Source of the DNA: a bacterium
GTDB lineage: Bacteria; Bacteroidota; Ignavibacteria; Kapaibacteriales; UBA961
Direction: 5' to 3'
Length of the DNA: 19,132 nucleotides
Assembly (NCBI GenBank): GCA_022844575.1
Contig: JALHLL010000027.1
Span: 4,264 to 23,395 of the forward strand
Made by a program: the position numbers and the translations under genes. Under the pieces are notes generated by a model, which was given only the letters and a program-made list of their open reading frames with translations, was not told the DNA's origin and made no database searches. Of this stretch, positions 14,303 through 19,132 are shown in pieces. Positions within the stretch are counted from its first letter, which is position 1. Each line of letters starts with the position of its first letter.

Positions 14303-16516
14303 CTAAAATTTCCAATCTAAGCCGATGGAAATATTATATGCTTGCGGCAAACCCGGCTCTATGTACGCATATTCCGAGAGTGTACGCGCTCTATCGGGAT
14401 TTATCCACACGGACGCAATATACTTTTCATCGGTAATATTGGAAAGGCGTACATTTAAGCGTAAATATAGTTTTTCGAATAAATGCTGATTGATACCTGC
14501 CGATACATCAAAAACGGTATAACCCGTAGCTTTTTGAGTATTCGCATCATCCGCAAAATATTCTCCTACATTACGCATTTCCGTTTCAATAAATGCTTGG
14601 GGTAAAAATTCGGGATTCCAACGCAAACGTGCCGTTGCAAATAATGAAGGCAACCCTGCCATAGAATTATCGGTATAAGAAACTGTTTTTGTTCCTGAAT
14701 ATATGGAATCGAGTATATAATCGGTGTATTTATTATTGGTTACCGATAATGAGCCATATAAAGTAAGTCCGCCATTAAAACGGCTTTGAAGCCCAAGTTC
14801 CAAACCCATACGACGCGATTTGCCTGCGGAAACATAATAACCGCCTGAACCGTAGGGGATTAAATCGTTTGTGACATTTATCATATAAGCAGCAATATCA
14901 TAATAAACATCCTCGATAATGGAATTATCTTCAGGGATAATAATATTTTTCACACCGATTTCCGCAGTTACCGAACGAATCGGTTCAAGCAAAGGATTAA
15001 CGGCAGTCGGCACTGTTATGCCTTCTACGGCTGCGGGATCGGTTTCATTACCCGCCGGAACTTCCACACCACCGCCTATACTCGCATACACACTAAAGGT
15101 TGGTTTAATTCTCCATGTAATCCCCAATTTCGGTGTTACTTGGTCGAAACTGCCTTTCCCGTCAATTTTACTGACAGTACTCGATCGGGAACTTACCGTA
15201 TCGCCGCGAAATGAATAATCGGTGCTTTGATTAAAATAGGTGATATTATCATAACGAAGACCTGCCGAAACGGATACCGTATTATCGAATAATGACAATT
15301 CCTCTTGTAAGAAAAGACCGAAATTATTTGCTCCCTCTTGTTTAATACTGCGCGGATATGTTCCTTTTGTAGCCAGTGATGTTAACTCAAAAAAGGTAAT
15401 ACCACCATCTTGATATTGTTCATCGAAACCGATTAAAGATCGAAGAGAAGCTCCATCACCAAGTTCTGTTTTGATACCGAGTATGGCATTGCCGCCCGTA
15501 TGGTATCTGGTAAATTCTCGAAATGTACCGCGTTCCGAACGTTCCAAGTATTTGGCTTGGATAAATGTCATTGTATTAAGAGTAATATTCTCGGAAAAAT
15601 TATGTTCCAATGTTGTGCCTATTCTGCCCAAACGATTAAAGCGACGTTCATCGCGTTGTACATAGGTGGGTCTGTACACTCGTGTATCATTTTGCGCCTG
15701 CGCCGGCATCGAATCGTATTGCGAAGGTGTAAGCGGACCCGGAATACGGAAATTATTACTTGCACCTACAAGAAAAACATTCAATTTGGTGTTCTGTCCG
15801 AAAGAGGAAACAAGACCCGCATTAAACTGAAAAAGCGAACTTTTGCTATGTGCCCGCCATCCCTCGAAGTTAGTATTATTGGTGGAAAGGTATAATAAGC
15901 CCGCATCGGTTTGCGTACCCATACGCAATGTTTGTTTCATAAAACCGAAACTACCGGTCTGATTTGTTAAGGAGATAAATGGCGTTTGTGAGGTCGGCAC
16001 CGTGCTGATGGATATGATTCCGCCTGCAGCATTACCCCATAACGACGAAGCATTGGAGCGGATTACCTCAATGGAGGATGCACCGCTCAAATCAATTAAA
16101 TCAAAAGCCGTACGCCCGTCCGGCTCGGTATCGGGAATGCCATCCTGATAAAAACGAATACCGCGCGATGTACCGGCATTCGATCGTTCGCCTGCTCCGC
16201 GTGCTCCGAAACCACGTATCGTTACACGTACATCATGATTGCCGGAACGTGATTGCACCAAAGTGCCCGGTACTAATGATAATACTTCATCCAAACTATA
16301 ACCACGTGCATTCTCCAATAGTTTTTGTGGCACAACCGTTACGGCAAGCGGTACCTCAAGGTTTATTTCCTTTTGGCGAGTAGCCGTTACAACTACCTCT
16401 TGTGTTGATAATTCTTTTGTTTTTACCGTGTCCTTTTTAGGTGCTTTTGGGTTTTGTGCAAAAACAGCCGAAAAACACAGGCAACAAAAAGTAAAAGAAT
16501 AAATAATAAATTTCAT
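14303..16516 (-). CDS. TonB-dependent outer-membrane receptor, siderophore/iron type
   Basis: 737 aa. Sec signal peptide IIYSFTFCCLCFSAVFA, cleaved near residue 20. A short linker leads to EVVVTATRQ (40-48), the TonB-box/plug start. The plug domain follows (VPQKLLENARGYSLDEVLSLVPGTLVQSRSG, then VTIRGFG, RFYQDGIPDTEPDG and IEVIRSNASSLWGNAAGGII), then a beta-barrel to the C-terminal aromatic (IGLDWKF). The GIRFYQDGIPDTEPDGRT form of the plug resembles FecA-type receptors for ferric citrate or siderophores; the substrate cannot be told. It has no N-terminal signalling or carboxypeptidase-regulatory domain, unlike the receptor at 17368. Energised by TonB-ExbBD, none of which is in the window. The small gene at 16659 lies 142 bases upstream on the same strand, with two dyads in between. 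Confidence 0.93.
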   Translation of the reverse strand: MKFIIYSFTFCCLCFSAVFAQNPKAPKKDTVKTKELSTQEVVVTATRQKEINLEVPLAVTVVPQKLLENARGYSLDEVLSLVPGTLVQSRSGNHDVRVTIRGFGARGAGERSNAGTSRGIRFYQDGIPDTEPDGRTAFDLIDLSGASSIEVIRSNASSLWGNAAGGIISISTVPTSQTPFISLTNQTGSFGFMKQTLRMGTQTDAGLLYLSTNNTNFEGWRAHSKSSLFQFNAGLVSSFGQNTKLNVFLVGASNNFRIPGPLTPSQYDSMPAQAQNDTRVYRPTYVQRDERRFNRLGRIGTTLEHNFSENITLNTMTFIQAKYLERSERGTFREFTRYHTGGNAILGIKTELGDGASLRSLIGFDEQYQDGGITFFELTSLATKGTYPRSIKQEGANNFGLFLQEELSLFDNTVSVSAGLRYDNITYFNQSTDYSFRGDTVSSRSSTVSKIDGKGSFDQVTPKLGITWRIKPTFSVYASIGGGVEVPAGNETDPAAVEGITVPTAVNPLLEPIRSVTAEIGVKNIIIPEDNSIIEDVYYDIAAYMINVTNDLIPYGSGGYYVSAGKSRRMGLELGLQSRFNGGLTLYGSLSVTNNKYTDYILDSIYSGTKTVSYTDNSMAGLPSLFATARLRWNPEFLPQAFIETEMRNVGEYFADDANTQKATGYTVFDVSAGINQHLFEKLYLRLNVRLSNITDEKYIASVWINPDRARTLSEYAYIEPGLPQAYNISIGLDWKF

Positions 16517-16566
16517 GACAAATAAAATTAGTGGAACTGTACTTACTACATAATAAAAAGTATATA

Positions 16567-16624
16567 TGCCTTTTTAGTGAAGGCAATACAATAAAATACA
16601 TGTAACTGCCATAGTAATATGGCA
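16567..16624 (-). promoter_or_regulatory. Two TGCC...GGCA dyads upstream of the receptor gene
   Basis: Dyad 1: TGCCTT (16567-16572) and AAGGCA (16580-16585), seven-base loop. Dyad 2: TGCCATA (16607-16613) and TATGGCA (16618-16624), four-base loop. Both begin TGCC and end GGCA, 40 bases apart start to start. They lie between the small membrane gene and the receptor, in the receptor's leader. They may be operator sites for a metal regulator, or mRNA hairpins (attenuation or processing) setting receptor level relative to the upstream gene. No T run follows either. Confidence 0.45.
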
Positions 16625-16658
16625 ATACATAATATTGAGTGCGATACATTATACTACT

Positions 16659-17219
16659 TTACAAGTACGGTTCCGGCGGTGGGGAGAATATTGGTGGCTC
16701 TGTAGAGAGTAGATAAGCCGATATATCGGCATAATAGACGAGTGAATAAATACGGTTGTATAGATGGGTGTAAATAGGCAACTGAGCGTCTTTAATAATC
16801 GTTTTCATTAACGATATATGTCTTGATTTTATCGGTAGGGTTTTTTCCGAAGCATTATTAAAAACCTCATAACAAACGGCACGCAATGACATTTCCTCTT
16901 TATCAAGAACACATAGAGCCGTTTTTACGCCGCTCGTATCTTGCTTTGTTGAAAATATATCATACATTTCATTACCCACCATTATCTCATTATCTTCTAT
17001 CAAAACAGCATCGGGTATATCCAAAACCTTCTCATCCTTTATGCGGAAGGTAAATGTCTCCTTTGGCGTATTTCGGTTAAGATAATAACGTACACTTGCT
17101 TTACTCCATTTTTTTACCATATAATGCGAAACGGCATAACCGAACATATTTACACAAAGTGCAAATAGTATTGTACAACATACGAAGTGTCGTATTCTAT
17201 ATACCACATTCAATGGCAT
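16659..17219 (-). CDS. Small membrane-anchored protein upstream of receptor, GxxMYDI type
   Basis: 186 aa from ATG 17219; an in-frame upstream ATG at 17279 would add 20 residues and lie closer to the divergent gene. One hydrophobic anchor (CCTILFALCVNMFGYAV, 14-30), then a probable periplasmic part. It carries EIMVGNEMYDIFS (78-90), then VKTALCVLDKEEMSLR (98-113), and a proline-rich C-terminus EPPIFSPPPEPYL. I recall similar unnamed proteins (a GkMYDI motif, an x-Y/C-xxDxKEExL motif and a PPP tail) encoded just upstream of TonB-dependent receptors in Bacteroidota; I know no assigned function. Same strand as the receptor at 14303. Divergent from the receptor at 17368, with 148 bases between. 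A role in assembling, energising or loading the receptor is inference. Confidence 0.68.
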   Translation of the reverse strand: MPLNVVYRIRHFVCCTILFALCVNMFGYAVSHYMVKKWSKASVRYYLNRNTPKETFTFRIKDEKVLDIPDAVLIEDNEIMVGNEMYDIFSTKQDTSGVKTALCVLDKEEMSLRAVCYEVFNNASEKTLPIKSRHISLMKTIIKDAQLPIYTHLYNRIYSLVYYADISAYLLSTEPPIFSPPPEPYL

Positions 17220-17288
17220 TATATTGTGCTTTCTGCCGAAAAGAAATAATGAGTAAGAGCGAAAATACACGAAAATCATGTTTCGGAA

Positions 17289-17315
17289 GTTTTTGTACCA
17301 TTAATTAACAAAAAC
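17289..17315. promoter_or_regulatory. Inverted repeat between divergent genes
   Basis: GTTTTTGT (17289-17296) and ACAAAAAC (17308-17315) form a perfect 8-bp dyad with an 11-base A/T spacer, roughly midway between the small membrane gene (leftward) and the second receptor (rightward). Centre-to-centre spacing of about two helical turns suits a dimeric regulator controlling both promoters. No standard promoter boxes could be assigned with confidence. Confidence 0.4.
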
Positions 17316-17367
17316 AAGCATTGTAACGCTTACTGTACATTCAATAAGTCATATTTGCATTTCATCA

Positions 17368-19132
17368 ATGAGGAATTTTACACCATTGCTTTTTGTTTTT
17401 CTAAGTATTGCCATCGTATTCGGCTTTAGCAATTCCATCCATGCTGCTCAAAATGCCGGAAAGGATACCCTAATACCACGCGGTACACTTTCGGGAAGGA
17501 TTATACACCGCATAAACAAACAACCCATTTCCGGCGCAAGCGTTGCAGTATTAGGTACAAAAAAAGGTGCATACACGAATAAAAGAGGCGAGTTTACGAT
17601 TGCTTCCCTACCTGTAGGGGCATATACGATACGTATTTCGATGATAGGATTCATATCGCAAACAATACCCGATATTATCATTCGGTCAGGTAGAACCACG
17701 ATATCGGATAATGAACTTGAAGAAACGGCATTAAGTACCGATGAAGTGGTGGTTTCATCCGGCTATTTCCGTACACAAGATATAAGTACAACCGAGATGA
17801 GTTTTGAAGAATTGCGGCGTTCGCCGGGTACTGCCGGAGATATTAACCGCGCTTTGGTAATGATACCCTCGGCAGTACAGTTGGATGATAATGGTAATGA
17901 CCTGATAGTAAGGGGCGGTGCACCTTTTGAAAACGGATATTATCTCGATAATATGTTTACACCCAATATTAACCATTTTCCGCAAATGGGAGCTTCGGGC
18001 GGTAATATATCCATCCTTAATATTGATTTTGTCCGTAATGTATCGCTTATTGCCGGAGGTTTTGCTCCGCAATTCGGCAATCGGCTTTCATCCGTTGTGG
18101 ATATTAGTTTAAGAGATGGCAACAGGGAACAATACGATGCACAGCTTGATTTTAATATGACGGGTTTTGGCGGACAGTTAGAGGGACCGATAGGTAAAGA
18201 TGCCTCCTTTATGATTTCCGCCAAAAGAAGTTATCTTGACCTTATTGCAGGATGGTTGAACTTTAACGGTGCTCCCCGTTTTGGCGATGCGCAAGGTAAA
18301 CTATCGTGGAATATAAGCGATAATCATAGTATATCCTTACTCAATATGTATGGCATAAGTGAATTTAGGCGCACACGAGAAGGCGCATTGGATACCGATG
18401 AAGGAAGTTATGGCTGGGAGCAATTTCATACGAATACACTCGGAACGAATTGGAAAGCACTATGGAGCGAAAAGGTATATTCAAACACCTCTTTTTCATA
18501 TGCCCTTATTGATGCTTCGAGGGAGTGGCGTCAAACCTCATCGGATAAGATAACGACGGCTTTTTCCTATCTGGAGAAATTTGCAACCTTGCGTAATCTT
18601 ACCACATGGCATTCATCGGAGAAAATATCCATTGATGGCGGAACAGAATGGCAATGGTATAATATAGGAGGTGAAAGTCCTCAAATTCAGCAGGGAGAGT
18701 CACTGCCTACATTTACCCAAACCTTTGGGAGCGTATATGGAACATGTAATTGGAAACCCATAAGCGAGATTTTATTGAGCGCAGGAACAAGGATTGCATA
18801 TTTTTCTCATAATGACAAGGTATATGCCGAGCCGAGAATATCATTAAAAGTATTTCCCACGGATAATCATACACTCTATATAACGGCCGGCAGGGTACAT
18901 CAATCGTTGCCCGCATTTTTGTTGGCGCAATCCGAATTTAATACATCGTTACCGCCGCCCCGTGCCGACCATTATATAATAGGGTGGCAATGGGCGGCTG
19001 CCGAAGATATAAAAATCACTTTGGAAGGATATGCGAAGGAATATGCGGACTTTCCGCTCTCGCCGAACAGCCCTGTACGGTTTCCTACAGACGATGTTGC
19101 CGGCGATAATGATGACTTTGAGAATTACGGTC
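17368..19132 (+). CDS. TonB-dependent receptor with carboxypeptidase-regulatory-like domain, 3' truncated by window
   Basis: At least 588 codons are open to the window end; the barrel is unfinished. Signal peptide (LLFVFLSIAIVFGF, cleaved near HAA-Q). A CarboxypepD_reg-like beta-sandwich runs from about 39 to 108: GTLSGRIIHRINKQPISGAS, AYTNKRGEFTIASLPVGAYT and IRISMIGF. Then DEVVVSSGYF (125-134), a TonB-box-like start of the plug, with RALVMIPSAVQ, LIVRGGAPFENGYYLDNM and SLIAGGFAPQFGNRLSSVVD, and the first barrel strands (VDISLRDG, DFNMTGFGGQLEGPIG). This layout is typical of Bacteroidota/FCB outer-membrane importers (not SusC; no SusD partner is seen). Substrate unknown. It is transcribed away from the small membrane gene and the siderophore-type receptor. 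Confidence 0.93.
   Translation, partial: MRNFTPLLFVFLSIAIVFGFSNSIHAAQNAGKDTLIPRGTLSGRIIHRINKQPISGASVAVLGTKKGAYTNKRGEFTIASLPVGAYTIRISMIGFISQTIPDIIIRSGRTTISDNELEETALSTDEVVVSSGYFRTQDISTTEMSFEELRRSPGTAGDINRALVMIPSAVQLDDNGNDLIVRGGAPFENGYYLDNMFTPNINHFPQMGASGGNISILNIDFVRNVSLIAGGFAPQFGNRLSSVVDISLRDGNREQYDAQLDFNMTGFGGQLEGPIGKDASFMISAKRSYLDLIAGWLNFNGAPRFGDAQGKLSWNISDNHSISLLNMYGISEFRRTREGALDTDEGSYGWEQFHTNTLGTNWKALWSEKVYSNTSFSYALIDASREWRQTSSDKITTAFSYLEKFATLRNLTTWHSSEKISIDGGTEWQWYNIGGESPQIQQGESLPTFTQTFGSVYGTCNWKPISEILLSAGTRIAYFSHNDKVYAEPRISLKVFPTDNHTLYITAGRVHQSLPAFLLAQSEFNTSLPPPRADHYIIGWQWAAAEDIKITLEGYAKEYADFPLSPNSPVRFPTDDVAGDNDDFENYG

Noticed and set aside
15500..15895. Plus-strand frame of 131 aa inside the siderophore-type receptor
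   Set aside because: It is antisense to conserved barrel sequence and has no recognisable domain or start signal.
11862..19132. A SusC/SusD polysaccharide-utilisation locus
   Set aside because: There is no SusD homologue and no glycoside hydrolase; the DUF4249 gene and the carboxypeptidase-domain receptor are separated by an opposite-strand unit.

Overview
The window looks like the chromosome of a Bacteroidota or allied FCB-group bacterium (Ignavibacteria/Kapabacteria-like is my guess, not proven). The signs are a DUF4249-type lipoprotein, TonB-dependent outer-membrane receptors, one with a carboxypeptidase-regulatory-like N-terminal domain, many lipoproteins with short lipoboxes, and poor Shine-Dalgarno signals. 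No rRNA, tRNA, CRISPR array, transposase or integrase was seen.

Layout. (1) 43-1446: dihydrolipoamide dehydrogenase (E3), closed by a strong intrinsic terminator. (2) 1540-6993: an A/T-rich accessory block. It holds a type II restriction-modification system (m5C methyltransferase overlapping a HaeII-family endonuclease), two small membrane proteins, a DUF4287 protein, a CPBP/Abi membrane protease, a decayed second copy of the DUF4287 gene, and an NAPE-PLD-like metallo-hydrolase. The two DUF4287 copies form a direct repeat that brackets the protease gene. (3) 7068-8560: a PhzF-like enzyme and a small alpha-beta-barrel protein, bracketed by short dispersed hairpin repeats. (4) 8578-11572, minus strand: a phosphohexomutase, a His/Cys-rich small protein and an Ig-like lipoprotein. 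(5) 11862-14251, plus strand: a three-lipoprotein operon, DUF4249 followed by two clear paralogues of each other. (6) 14303-17219, minus strand: a siderophore-type TonB-dependent receptor with a small membrane-anchored protein upstream. (7) 17368 to the end: a second TonB-dependent receptor, divergent from (6), cut by the window end.

How it fits together. Lpd and the phosphohexomutase are housekeeping enzymes. The restriction block is probably acquired DNA that landed just behind the lpd terminator, where a second, degenerate terminator copy lies. The right half is an envelope island: two receptors for nutrient import, a receptor-linked small membrane protein, and lipoproteins. The least described items are the paired paralogous lipoproteins behind DUF4249, the small protein with a GxxMYDI motif upstream of the receptor (with two matching dyads between them), and the DUF4287/CPBP repeat structure.
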